From contig DAITPA010000002.1 of NCBI GenBank assembly GCA_036833805.1, forward strand, positions 20,427 to 84,426: a DNA stretch of 64,000 nucleotides, given 5' to 3'. The translations under genes and the position numbers were made by a program. The DNA comes from PALSA-1196 sp036833805. Lineage in GTDB: Bacteria > Pseudomonadota > Gammaproteobacteria > Steroidobacterales > Steroidobacteraceae. Shown here in pieces: positions 11,936 through 19,710 of this stretch (positions are counted from its first letter, which is position 1; every line of letters starts with the position of its first letter). Under the pieces are notes generated by a model. That model ran no database searches. It was given only the letters and a program-made list of their open reading frames with translations, and was not told the origin of the DNA.

Positions 11936-12367
11936 TCACGGTTGGGGTGCGCGCGCCCGAGCGACGAAGGCGTCCAGGAGAGAGGCGACCGTCGCCGCGA
12001 ACAGCGGCTCGAAAATGACCCCGCTCACGGGGTTCGAGAACGCAAAACGCATCGTGAGCTCCACCCGACAGCCCGCATCCCCGATCGGGCTGAGGAGCCA
12101 CTCGCCCTCGAGCACGCGAAAGGGTCCGCGTACGAGGTGCATCCTCACCCGTCGATCGGGCAGCAAGTCATTGCGCGTGGTGAATTCCGCGCGCAGCGCG
12201 CCGCGCCGCACGCCCATGGTTGCGACGACTTCAGTAGCCGTGCGTGACTCGATGCGTGCGTGCGTGCATCCGGGGACGAATTCCGGATAGCGCTCTACAT
12301 CATTGATGAGCGCAAAGAGCCGCGCCGGCGACTGTGCCACGAGCGCCGAGCGCTTAACTTCCCTCAT
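11936..12367 (-). CDS. ratA: RatA/Coq10-type START-domain protein
   Basis: A 143-residue SRPBCC (polyketide cyclase/START) protein recognised by SPARLFALINDVERYPEFVPGC at residues 14-35 and PFRVLEGEWLLSPI. Family members include E. coli RatA, reported to block 70S ribosome association, and mitochondrial Coq10, which binds ubiquinone. The RnfH/RatA/SmpB neighbourhood is the standard gammaproteobacterial one. From sequence alone either a lipid-binding quinone role or a ribosome role is possible. Confidence 0.92.
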   Translation of the reverse strand: MREVKRSALVAQSPARLFALINDVERYPEFVPGCTHARIESRTATEVVATMGVRRGALRAEFTTRNDLLPDRRVRMHLVRGPFRVLEGEWLLSPIGDAGCRVELTMRFAFSNPVSGVIFEPLFAATVASLLDAFVARARAPQP

Positions 12368-12444
12368 GGCGGGATTGTCACAAGACAGCCGGCCCCCTCA
12401 CAACCGCCTTAGGTACAATCGCCGCCCCGTCGACGTGCTCCCTC

Positions 12445-12912
12445 ATGACCCAAGCCGCCCCCGCTCCTCGCCTCATCGCAGAGAATCGCAAAGCGCGCTT
12501 CGAGTATTTCATCGAAGAGCGCTATGAGGCGGGTCTCGCCTTGCAAGGCTGGGAGGTCAAAGCCATGCGCGCGGGACGTGCGCAGCTGGCTGAGGCTTAT
12601 GTGTACCTGCGCGCCGGCGAAGCGTTCCTGATTGGTGCGCACTTGTCCCCTCTGCGCTCAGCCTCAACTCACGTGACCGCTGATCCGGTGCGCACGCGCA
12701 AACTGCTCCTGAAGAGAAGTGAGCTGCAAGCGCTCATCGGCTCGGTCGAACGGCGCGGCTATACGCTCGTGCCGCTCGAGCTTTATTGGAAGGCGGGACG
12801 GGCGAAGCTCTCGGTCGGACTTGCGAAAGGCAAGAAGCAGCACGACAAACGTGCGGTGGAAAAAGACCGCGACTGGCAGCGCGACAAAGCCCGTCTACTG
12901 CGCGGACGCTAG
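12445..12912 (+). CDS. smpB: SsrA-binding protein SmpB
   Basis: Binds the tRNA-like domain of tmRNA and delivers it to stalled ribosomes for trans-translation. The 155-residue product has the family motifs IAENRKARFEYFIEERYEAG, LQGWEVKAMRAGRAQLAEAY and the basic C-terminal tail KGKKQHDKRAVEKDRDWQRD that occupies the mRNA channel. The tmRNA gene starts 122 nt downstream on the same strand, so both partners of the rescue system are adjacent. Confidence 0.98.
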   Translation: MTQAAPAPRLIAENRKARFEYFIEERYEAGLALQGWEVKAMRAGRAQLAEAYVYLRAGEAFLIGAHLSPLRSASTHVTADPVRTRKLLLKRSELQALIGSVERRGYTLVPLELYWKAGRAKLSVGLAKGKKQHDKRAVEKDRDWQRDKARLLRGR

Positions 12913-13125
12913 TCACGCTGCGCGTCAAACTAGGCGCCGGAAGCGCAACTTTGCGCGCACGAAGCCGCCTGCGCCGCCCATGCTGCCAAACATGGCGTAC
13001 ACCCACCGTCTGGGCTATGCTGGATCCGACCTTTGGGGGCGACCGGATTCGACGTGGGTCGCGAAACTTCAGGGGCGTGCCGAGGTGCAGTGGCCCTCGT
13101 TAAACACTGCTGCAAACTTATAGTT

Positions 13126-13158
13126 GCCAACGACAGTAACTACGCCTTAGCTGCCTAA
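13126..13158 (+). other. tmRNA proteolysis-tag reading frame
   Basis: GCC AAC GAC AGT AAC TAC GCC TTA GCT GCC TAA encodes the degradation tag ANDSNYALAA. It ends in the usual ALAA recognised by ClpXP and related proteases, and starts with alanine, matching the alanyl charge of tmRNA. Confidence 0.93.
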
Positions 13159-13372
13159 ACGCAGCTGACCTCTGACCGGCTCGTGCCTATGCGAACGAAT
13201 CAGGGGACGCGCTCATAGGATCGAGAGCCGGTGTGCGACGGGCCGGTTTTTTAAGAGTCACCGTCTGCTGGCGTTGCGTCTTCCCTGCTGCTCGGGTAGC
13301 GCCGCGTGAGAATCAAAGAGACAGCTACGTACGTAGATGCTGAAATGTAGGGCTTGCGGACGGGGGTTCGAT

Positions 13373-13666
13373 CAAGGGTCGCGTCGGCTCGTAAGGGCCG
13401 AATGAAAACGGAGCTCACATCGGTGAAACCTGACGGCGCCGTCAAAACGGACGGCGGCATGGCAACGCCGAGGGGTAGGAAGAGGGCCAACTTCAGGCCT
13501 GCCCTGTAGAGACTTATAGACTCGCCGAAGACGCTCACGTCTGGGTGAGCACTAGGATCCGGAATCAGGACTTGGGTCCACCGGATAACACGCTCCGCAT
13601 GCTTGTCAGATGGCTGGCAAGCATGAAGGCATAGTCCAGGCCGTGGCGAAAGCCCCGGGTCAACTG
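13373..13666 (+). ncRNA. Group I intron in the tmRNA T-loop
   Basis: A 294-nt insert without a long ORF. Its core matches the small bacterial introns of the Azoarcus tRNA-Ile type: TCGGTGAAACCT, CATGGCAACGCCGAG, TGTAGAGACT...TAGACT (P7 5' side) and TGAAGGCATAGTCCAGG (P7 3' side) with GTGGCGAAAG near the end. The 5' exon ends in U (TTCGAT), which can form a G-U pair with GTCG at 13378-13381, and the intron ends in G (CAACTG, 13666) as expected. Splice sites were placed by restoring the T arm. Probable subgroup IC3; splicing is inferred from sequence only. Confidence 0.9.
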
Positions 13667-13691
13667 TCCCCCCGCCTCCACCATCTGTTGT

Positions 13692-13715
13692 TTTCCGGCC
13701 CACGAGGGCCGGGAA
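13692..13715 (+). other. Hairpin just after tmRNA
   Basis: CCGGCCC (13695-13701) pairs with GGGCCGG (13706-13712) around an ACGA loop, extended by T-A/T-G pairs. It begins 9 nt after the mature tmRNA end and could protect or end the precursor, but no T tract follows on the plus strand. Confidence 0.35.
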
Positions 13716-14125
13716 GCGCGGATGCATTACTCATAAGAGCCGGCAATTATTGCCCGTCAGTTCCAAGCATCCTCGCTGTAGGTGCGCGTGTGGGCTTCGC
13801 GCCCGCGCGCGTACAGGGTGTTTTGAGATGAAACTCGGCCGGCGAGTGGCGGGCGCCGGCCGCATCACAAAAATAAAGTCCGAGCATGCGCTCGACATTC
13901 ACCAAGCTGTGCCTGCATGTTGTCGAGTCGCAGGGCGCCTGCTTTGCTCGTTCAAGTCTCGCCATTTTTGCAAACCTACGAGCCAGGTCGCGCTCACATT
14001 TTGCTTGAGGAATACTGGCCGGTAATGCCGCGGCAAGGTCGTGACGCGCCGGCACAGCGCACGAGTCGCGCCGCGTTCGAGGACTGTTTACTTGCCATCC
14101 GGATGTGCGGCGGCGCGCCAAGCAT
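13716..14125. other. Intergenic region without a recognisable gene
   Basis: About 410 nt between tmRNA and the amidase gene. Short open frames exist in both directions but none has a recognisable family motif, a good ribosome site or sensible composition. I see no integrase, tRNA or repeat of the tmRNA 3' end here. Confidence 0.5.
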
Positions 14126-15046
14126 TCAGTTGCGGGGTCGCTCACCGTCAAGTGACAACAAGGGCCCGTAGAGCTCCGGACGGCGGTCGCGAAATACAAA
14201 CCAGTTGTTACGCAGCTGCGCAAGTGCCGCAAGATCAAATGTCGCCGTCAGGATCGCGTCACCCTCCTCGGGCGCCTCAGCGACCTTGGCGCCGGTCGCA
14301 TCGGCGATGAACGATGAGCCGTAAAAGCGAATGAAGAGGCCCTGCGGATCCTGCAGGGAGCGCTCCAGGCCATAGCGATTCGAGGCAATGAGCGGCACGA
14401 GATTCGCGGCCGCCTGACCCTGCTGCGCGCGCTGCCAGTGTTCGCGCGAATTCACGGCCAGCGCCGGCGGCGGCTCACTGCCGATGGCGGTTGGAAAGAA
14501 GAGTAGCTCCGCACCCTGAAGCGCCATCACGCGCGCTGTTTCGGGGAACCACTGGTCCCAGCAGATGCCGACACCGATGCGCGCGAAGCGCGTGTTCCAG
14601 ACCTTAAAGCCGGTATCGCCGGGGCTAAAATAATTCTTTTCCTGATAGCCCGGACCGTTTGGGATGTGCGCTTTTCTATAGACACCGAGGATTGCACCGT
14701 CAGCGTCCACGATGGCAACCGAATTGAAGAACGTGCGGCCTGAGCTTTCAAAGAAGCTCACCGGCAGCACGACAGAAAGCTCGCGCGCTATCGCCTGAAA
14801 GTGCTTGACCGCACGGTTGCCATCGAGCGGCCGCGCGAGCGCAAGATGCCGCACGTCCTGCTCAATACAGAAGTACGGAGTCTCAAAGAGCTCAGGCAAG
14901 AGAATGATCTGCGCACCGCTCGCGGCGGCGGCGCGCACTGCGCGCTCCGCCTGCGCGATATTGCTGTCAATATTCCAATCGCAGGAAAACTGAATCGCAG
15001 CCACCGTTACCGGGCGTGACTCGGCGCGAAAATGCTCGGGCTCCAA
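14126..15046 (-). CDS. aguB: N-carbamoylputrescine amidase-like carbon-nitrogen hydrolase
   Basis: Nitrilase-superfamily enzyme of 306 residues with the catalytic triad Glu52 (PELFE), Lys125 (YRKAHIP) and Cys162 (GVGICWDQWFPE). The ICWDQWFPE, GSEPP and KNYFSPGDTGF segments fit N-carbamoylputrescine amidase, which converts N-carbamoylputrescine to putrescine, CO2 and ammonia. The usual partner, agmatine deiminase (aguA), is not in this window. A related amidase specificity cannot be excluded. It lies 24 nt downstream of a DsbA-like gene on the same strand. Confidence 0.88.
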   Translation of the reverse strand: MEPEHFRAESRPVTVAAIQFSCDWNIDSNIAQAERAVRAAAASGAQIILLPELFETPYFCIEQDVRHLALARPLDGNRAVKHFQAIARELSVVLPVSFFESSGRTFFNSVAIVDADGAILGVYRKAHIPNGPGYQEKNYFSPGDTGFKVWNTRFARIGVGICWDQWFPETARVMALQGAELLFFPTAIGSEPPPALAVNSREHWQRAQQGQAAANLVPLIASNRYGLERSLQDPQGLFIRFYGSSFIADATGAKVAEAPEEGDAILTATFDLAALAQLRNNWFVFRDRRPELYGPLLSLDGERPRN

Positions 15047-15070
15047 AGGCGGTCCCCCCCCAACGATGCG

Positions 15071-15781
15071 TCAATGCGGCAGGCGCTTCTCGTCTGCAGA
15101 CGCGGCAAGCCCCGGAAAGAGTGCCTGATCGAGCGCCTGCACGTAAGTTGACACATCAGCGGGGCCCGGCACCAGGATCCGCCCGTTGATGAGCAGATTC
15201 GGCGTGCCATTGACGCCCAGGCCCTGGAGACGCTTCTCCTCCGCATCGACCTGCGCGCCACCGGAGACCGGGTCATTGAATGCGGCGAGCGTCGCCGGGG
15301 CGAGCCCACGTTCGCGCGCGACTTCCTCGAGAATCTCATGATCGCCAATATCAAGGCCGCGTTCGAAGAAAGCGCTGAAGAGCGCGTCGACGAGGGCGCC
15401 TTGCAGTCCGTCACCCTCGGCGAGCTTCACCAGGCGATGCGCCTCGCGGGTATCGGGCATGCCCTTTAGCTGCTCGAAATCAAATTGAATTCCCAGCTCC
15501 CGCCCTGCCTGCGAGAGCGTCTTATGCGCCAAGTCTACGCTTACGCCAGGGGGCAGGCGGGTCGCCAAATGGTCGCGCCAGGCGCTCGACGCCGGGGGCA
15601 CCTCGCTCTTCGCGCGCAGGCCGTGCCAGCGCAACGCAGGAGCCGAGGTTGCGTACAGGTTGTCAAGTGCGCGCTCGAGCTTGCGCTTGCCGAGAAAGGA
15701 CCAAGGACAGGCGAAATCCGCGATCAGGTCGAACTCAAGGGGGGGCCTGACGGCGTCAGCGGCGACAAGTTGCGTGTTCAT
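15071..15781 (-). CDS. DsbA family oxidoreductase (FrnE-like)
   Basis: Thioredoxin-fold protein of 236 residues starting MNTQLVAADAV. The active-site segment is DFACPWSFLGK with CPWS at 25-28, a CxxS-type motif, and the cis-Pro loop is NGTPNLLINGR. This is the FrnE / 2-hydroxychromene-2-carboxylate isomerase-like branch rather than periplasmic DsbA; no signal peptide is visible, so it should be cytoplasmic. The ATG at 15781 is preferred because a longer frame would overlap the end of the upstream gene. Substrate unknown. Confidence 0.85.
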   Translation of the reverse strand: MNTQLVAADAVRPPLEFDLIADFACPWSFLGKRKLERALDNLYATSAPALRWHGLRAKSEVPPASSAWRDHLATRLPPGVSVDLAHKTLSQAGRELGIQFDFEQLKGMPDTREAHRLVKLAEGDGLQGALVDALFSAFFERGLDIGDHEILEEVARERGLAPATLAAFNDPVSGGAQVDAEEKRLQGLGVNGTPNLLINGRILVPGPADVSTYVQALDQALFPGLAASADEKRLPH

Positions 15782-15812
15782 GGCGTGTATCTGGAGCGGA
15801 CGCGGTCGAAAA

Positions 15813-16772
15813 TCAAGCTGCCGGGGCGCTCTGCACCCCCAAGCCCATCTGTTCATTGATGCGCATCGCAGTTTCGAGCGCCCGCAGGCCCGCCGCGCCG
15901 CTGACGATCGGCGCGACGCCGGTGCGCGCGCACTGCAGGAACGAATCGATCTCCGCCTTCAAGGCATCCCCTTGCTCGAGGTTCTGCTCCTCGATGATGA
16001 CCGGCAGCTCGCCCGCGCCGACAGGCGCGGGACGCTTCTTAATGACCGTCAGGATCTTCTGCTGCAGATCGATCGACAGATACGCCTCATCCTCGAATAT
16101 CCGCAGTTTGCGCTCGGTCTTCATACTCACGCGGCTCGCCGTGGCGTTGGCAACGCAGCCGTTTGCAAAACGGATGCGGGCATTGGCGATATCGATCCCT
16201 TCGGAGAACACTGCCGTGCCGATCGCGTCGATCGAGGCGATCGGCGCATCGACGATACTCTGCACAATGTCGATGTCGTGGATCATGAGATCCAGCACCA
16301 CATTCACATCTGTGCCGCGCTCGCGGTAGGGTGCAAGTCTGTGACACTCGATGAAGCGCGGCGCCTTCAAATGCGGCTCAGCGGCGAGGATCGCCGCATT
16401 GAAACGCTCCAGGTGCCCGACCTGCAGGACGCGCCGGTGCGCTGCCGCAATCGCAATGAGCTCGCGCGCCTCGGCGGGCGTCTCCGTCATGGGCTTCTCA
16501 ACGAGCACGTGCGCGTCGGCGCTCAGAAAATCGCGCGCGATGGCGAAGTGATAGGGCGTCGGCGTAACGACGCTTACGACATCGACGCGGCCCAGAAGTT
16601 TGTGGTGATCCGCGAGCACTTCGACGCCAAATTCCCGCGCAGCCAGCGCGCGTGCTTCCGCGCGCGTATCCACCACCGCGACGAGTTCGCAATCGGCCGC
16701 CTGCGCATATTTCTGCGCATGAAACCGGCCGAGATAGCCGACGCCGATCACGGCTGCTCTGATTTTCGTCAT
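15813..16772 (-). CDS. Gfo/Idh/MocA family NAD(P)-dependent oxidoreductase
   Basis: Sugar-dehydrogenase-like protein of 319 residues. The N-terminal Rossmann fold has GVGYLG at 10-15, then the EKP motif at 92-94 and a C-terminal substrate domain containing DLMIHDIDIV. The ATG at 16772 fits the family start (TKIRAAVIGVG). The substrate cannot be told; UDP-sugar 3-dehydrogenases used for lipid A sugars belong to this superfamily, but no partner gene is nearby. Its start codon overlaps an ATG on the opposite strand. Confidence 0.85.
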   Translation of the reverse strand: MTKIRAAVIGVGYLGRFHAQKYAQAADCELVAVVDTRAEARALAAREFGVEVLADHHKLLGRVDVVSVVTPTPYHFAIARDFLSADAHVLVEKPMTETPAEARELIAIAAAHRRVLQVGHLERFNAAILAAEPHLKAPRFIECHRLAPYRERGTDVNVVLDLMIHDIDIVQSIVDAPIASIDAIGTAVFSEGIDIANARIRFANGCVANATASRVSMKTERKLRIFEDEAYLSIDLQQKILTVIKKRPAPVGAGELPVIIEEQNLEQGDALKAEIDSFLQCARTGVAPIVSGAAGLRALETAMRINEQMGLGVQSAPAA

Positions 16773-16815
16773 GGCGGCGCTATTATGCCCGGCCGCAAGT
16801 AAGGAGCCCGTCCAC

Positions 16816-17115
16816 TTGGAATCCACAGCGTCGGAGGAAGACGAGCCGCGTGTCAGCCGGCCAGGTGTGATCCGCGAGCTTTTGATCGGCGGCAGCGCGA
16901 TCCTCGTGGGACTTGTCGTAGCGCCGCTCCTCGTCTATATGATGGGGCGTTCCGCCCTCGGCCCGTACACGCACGGCGGCGCCGGACGGTTGCTTGCCGA
17001 TTACATCGTGGGACTGATGCACGGCGTGCCGGTCTTCTGGGTGGTCGCCCTCGGGCCCTACGTTATGACCCTTCTGGTACGGCTGGTGAACGTCCTCGTG
17101 CGGCGCAGATACTAA
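16816..17115 (+). CDS. Small two-helix membrane protein, unknown function
   Basis: A 99-residue protein with two hydrophobic segments (about residues 20-42, GSAILVGLVVAPLLVYMMG, and 66-90, GVPVFWVVALGPYVMTLLV) and a basic C-terminus. I place the start at TTG 16816 because AAGGAG (16801-16806) lies 9 nt upstream; an in-frame ATG at 16771 would add 15 residues but overlaps the divergent gene and has no ribosome site. No family recognised. Confidence 0.65.
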   Translation: MESTASEEDEPRVSRPGVIRELLIGGSAILVGLVVAPLLVYMMGRSALGPYTHGGAGRLLADYIVGLMHGVPVFWVVALGPYVMTLLVRLVNVLVRRRY

Positions 17116-17173
17116 GCGCCGCACCAGGGCGGCGCCCGCTCCTTTTCGGGAACCCTCACCGGCCTGCGCGGCT

Positions 17174-17479
17174 CTAACAGGAAGCCACTATACTCAAGGC
17201 CAGTAAAGCCACACGGCGAGGCTCAGGAGCGCAACGAGCGCCACGCTGGCTTGCAAAGCGCCAGCGAAGCACGCGCAACTCCCCGTAGAAGCTTGCGAAG
17301 GAGGCGGCCGAGATCAGTGTGAACACCGCGATGCCGCGCGCAAGTGGCAGGCGCTCCGGCGCGAAGCGCGCGCCGCTGTCCGACAGGAAAAGGAAGACGA
17401 CCCACGTCAGGATGAGCCCGACGGCAATTGATACCGCCGAGCCCATCACAATTCCAAGGAGTACGGCGAGTGGGCGCAT
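17174..17479 (-). CDS. Small membrane protein with a possible 3' frameshift
   Basis: Starts MRPLAVLLGIVMGSAVSIAV and has two clear hydrophobic helices. After FYGELRVLRWR the frame becomes hydrophilic (FASQRGARCAPEPRR) and ends at 17174. A second minus-strand frame, offset by one base, reads ALQASVALVALLSLAVWLYW and stops at 17194, which looks like a proper third helix. A one-base deletion or sequencing error near 17255-17275 is therefore likely. Function unknown. Confidence 0.55.
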   Translation of the reverse strand: MRPLAVLLGIVMGSAVSIAVGLILTWVVFLFLSDSGARFAPERLPLARGIAVFTLISAASFASFYGELRVLRWRFASQRGARCAPEPRRVALLALSIVASC

Positions 17480-17595
17480 GATACTTGGGCGCAAGATGAA
17501 TCGGCCGCGGCGCCGCCGGCACACTTGATGGTGTGCGCCGGGCGTTCGAGCCTTGCAGTTTGCAGTGTACCGAAATTGGCGAGTGACATTACGTG

Positions 17596-19710
17596 ATGCG
17601 AAAAACCCTGCGTCGTTTCTCTCCTTGGATCGCAGCGCTGCTGCTGACCGCAGCGGCGCTCAGCGTGGTGAGCGCAACGCCGACCCCGGCAGCAAGCTCG
17701 ATCCTGCCGCCCGGAGCGGTCGCGCCGACTGACAACCAGCGCTCGATCGCACGCAAGGTCGGCTCAATCCTCGAGCAGTACCATTACCGCCACGCGACCA
17801 TTGACGGTCACTTCTCAAGCCAGGTCTACGATCGCTACCTCGATTTCTTGGACGGCCAGAGAAGCTACTTTCTCGCCAGCGACATCGCCGAGTTTGAGCC
17901 CTGGCGCATGCGCTTCGACGGCATGATCCACACCGGCGAGATTGATCCTGCGTATCTCATTTTCGGGCGCTTCCAGGAGAGAAACCGCCAGCGCATCCGC
18001 TATGCGCTCGGGCTTCTGAAGAGCGAGCCTGACTGGACAGTGAACGAGACCTTTCAGTTCGATCGGCTGCACACGCCCTGGCAGGCGAATGAAGTGGATA
18101 TGAATGAGCTGTGGCGCAAGCGCGTCAAGAACGACGCGCTGTCGCTGATGTTGACCAACAAGACGTGGCCCGAGGCGTCCGAGATTCTGCGCAAGCGCTA
18201 CGAGCGGGTATTGAAGCGCGTCGATCAGATCAAATCTGAGGACGTGTTCGAAAACCTGATGAACGCCTACGCGCGCACCTTCGATCCGCATTCGAGCTAC
18301 TTCTCCCCCAATAATTCCGAGGAGTACCGCATCCAGATGAGCTTGAACTACGAGGGCATCGGCGCCTCGCTGCAGCTCGTCGACGACTACGTCACCATCA
18401 TGAACCTGATCCAGGGCGGCCCGGCCGCCGCGGCCGGCACTCTGGTGGCCAACGATCGGATCACCGGGGTCTCGCAGAGCCACGATGGCGCGGTGGTCGA
18501 TGTCATCGGCTGGCGCCTGGATGATGTCGTGCAGTTGATCCGCGGCAAGGCGGGCACGCTCGTGCGCCTGCAGGTGCTGCCGGCGGGCGCGGCGCCCGGA
18601 GCTGCCGAGAAGAATCTCGAGTTCGTGCGCAACAGGGTTACGCTCGAAGCGCAAGCTGCGCACAAGGAAGTCAAGAACATCACGCGCGATGGCCGCATGC
18701 TCAAAGTCGGCGTCGTCACCGTGCCCGGCTTCTATCAGGATATTGCCGCGCAAACATCCGGCGATGAGAACTACCGCAGCACGACGCGCGATGTGCGCCG
18801 CCTGCTAGGCGAGCTCAAAGCCGAGCATGTTGACGGTCTAGTGCTCGATCTGCGCAACAACGGCGGCGGCTATCTGCCCGAGGCGACCGCGCTCACGGGA
18901 CTCTTCATCAAACACGGACCGGTCGTGCAGCTGCGCGATACCACCGGCCGGCTTGAAGTGCTCGATGATCCCGAACCCGCGAGCGACTACGACGGCCCGC
19001 TCGCAGTGCTCGTCGATCGCTTCAGTGCTTCGGCATCGGAGATCTTCGCAGCCGCGATTCAGGACTACCACCGCGGCATCATTCTAGGCCAGCGCACCTT
19101 TGGCAAAGGCACCGTTCAGAACCTCGTGCCGCTGGATCGCTTCTCAGCGCGCCCCGTCAATGGCCAGCTGACGGTGACTATCGGCAAGTTCTACCGCATC
19201 ACGGGTGAGAGCACGCAGCACCGCGGCGTTGAGCCTGACGTTGAACTGCCATCGGCGATTGATATGAAGGAAGTGGGCGAAAGCGCGCTCGACTCGGCGC
19301 TGCCCTGGGATCGCATCGCAGGCGTGCCGTTTCACGCCGCGGGCCAGCCCAATGCTCCCATCCCCACGCTCGTCAGCGACGAGGATAGTCGTGCGCAGCA
19401 CGATCCGGACTATCGCTGGCTCGTCGCCGACATCGCTGCCATCGATAACATCCGCGAGCAGCGCACGATATCGCTCAACTTGAATGCGCGACGCGAGGAG
19501 CGCGTGCGCGAGGAACATGAGCGGCTGCAGCGCGAGAACGACCGCCGCGTCGCCAAAGGTGAAGCGGCGCTCAAAACCATCGAGGAACTAGATAAAGCCG
19601 ACCTGCCCGACGTAGTACTCGTACAAGCTGCCGAGATCATGGCGGACATGGTGAGCGGCGTGCGGGCCACGCCGGCACCGGTGGGCCGTGAAACCGCGCG
19701 CCGCGGTTAG
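17596..19710 (+). CDS. prc: Carboxy-terminal processing (tail-specific) protease Prc
   Basis: Periplasmic S41 protease that trims C-termini, for example of lipoproteins and penicillin-binding proteins. A signal peptide (RKTLRRFSPWIAALLLTAAA) is followed by the Tsp N-terminal domain, a PDZ domain near 235-320 (GIGASLQLVDDYVTI, GGPAAAAGTL), and the catalytic core with SASASE at 477-482 and Lys504 in FGKGTVQ (Ser-Lys dyad). The long C-terminal domain is present. The 704-residue length suits Prc rather than the shorter CtpA. The ATG at 17596 is directly preceded by a GTG that would add one residue. Confidence 0.95.
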   Translation: MRKTLRRFSPWIAALLLTAAALSVVSATPTPAASSILPPGAVAPTDNQRSIARKVGSILEQYHYRHATIDGHFSSQVYDRYLDFLDGQRSYFLASDIAEFEPWRMRFDGMIHTGEIDPAYLIFGRFQERNRQRIRYALGLLKSEPDWTVNETFQFDRLHTPWQANEVDMNELWRKRVKNDALSLMLTNKTWPEASEILRKRYERVLKRVDQIKSEDVFENLMNAYARTFDPHSSYFSPNNSEEYRIQMSLNYEGIGASLQLVDDYVTIMNLIQGGPAAAAGTLVANDRITGVSQSHDGAVVDVIGWRLDDVVQLIRGKAGTLVRLQVLPAGAAPGAAEKNLEFVRNRVTLEAQAAHKEVKNITRDGRMLKVGVVTVPGFYQDIAAQTSGDENYRSTTRDVRRLLGELKAEHVDGLVLDLRNNGGGYLPEATALTGLFIKHGPVVQLRDTTGRLEVLDDPEPASDYDGPLAVLVDRFSASASEIFAAAIQDYHRGIILGQRTFGKGTVQNLVPLDRFSARPVNGQLTVTIGKFYRITGESTQHRGVEPDVELPSAIDMKEVGESALDSALPWDRIAGVPFHAAGQPNAPIPTLVSDEDSRAQHDPDYRWLVADIAAIDNIREQRTISLNLNARREERVREEHERLQRENDRRVAKGEAALKTIEELDKADLPDVVLVQAAEIMADMVSGVRATPAPVGRETARRG

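Larger units (their letters stand above)
13035..13683 (+). ncRNA. ssrA: tmRNA gene interrupted by a group I intron
   Basis: Transfer-messenger RNA. The 5' end GGGGGCGACCGGATTCGACG starts at 13035. The tag frame begins with the resume codon GCC at 13126 and encodes ANDSNYALAA followed by TAA (13156-13158). The 5' exon runs to 13372 (GGACGGGGGTTCGAT) and the 3' exon is 13667-13683 (TCCCCCCGCCTCCACCA). Joined, they give a 355-nt RNA with a 5-bp T stem (GGGGG/CCCCC), a 7-nt T-loop TTCGATT, and a 7-bp acceptor stem 5' GGGGGCG / 3' CGCCTCC with one G-U pair, ending ACCA. The exon total matches the normal tmRNA length, whereas the unspliced 649 nt does not. Confidence 0.93.

Noticed and set aside
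13373..13683. Truncated tmRNA with an island inserted at its 3' end
   Set aside because: An acceptor/T-stem strand that pairs perfectly with the 5' end occurs at 13667-13683, and the intervening 294 nt have a group I intron core, so an intron explains the interruption better than an integrated element.
13251..13727. Minus-strand open frame of 158 codons across the tmRNA
   Set aside because: It runs antisense through the tmRNA and intron and has no family motif.
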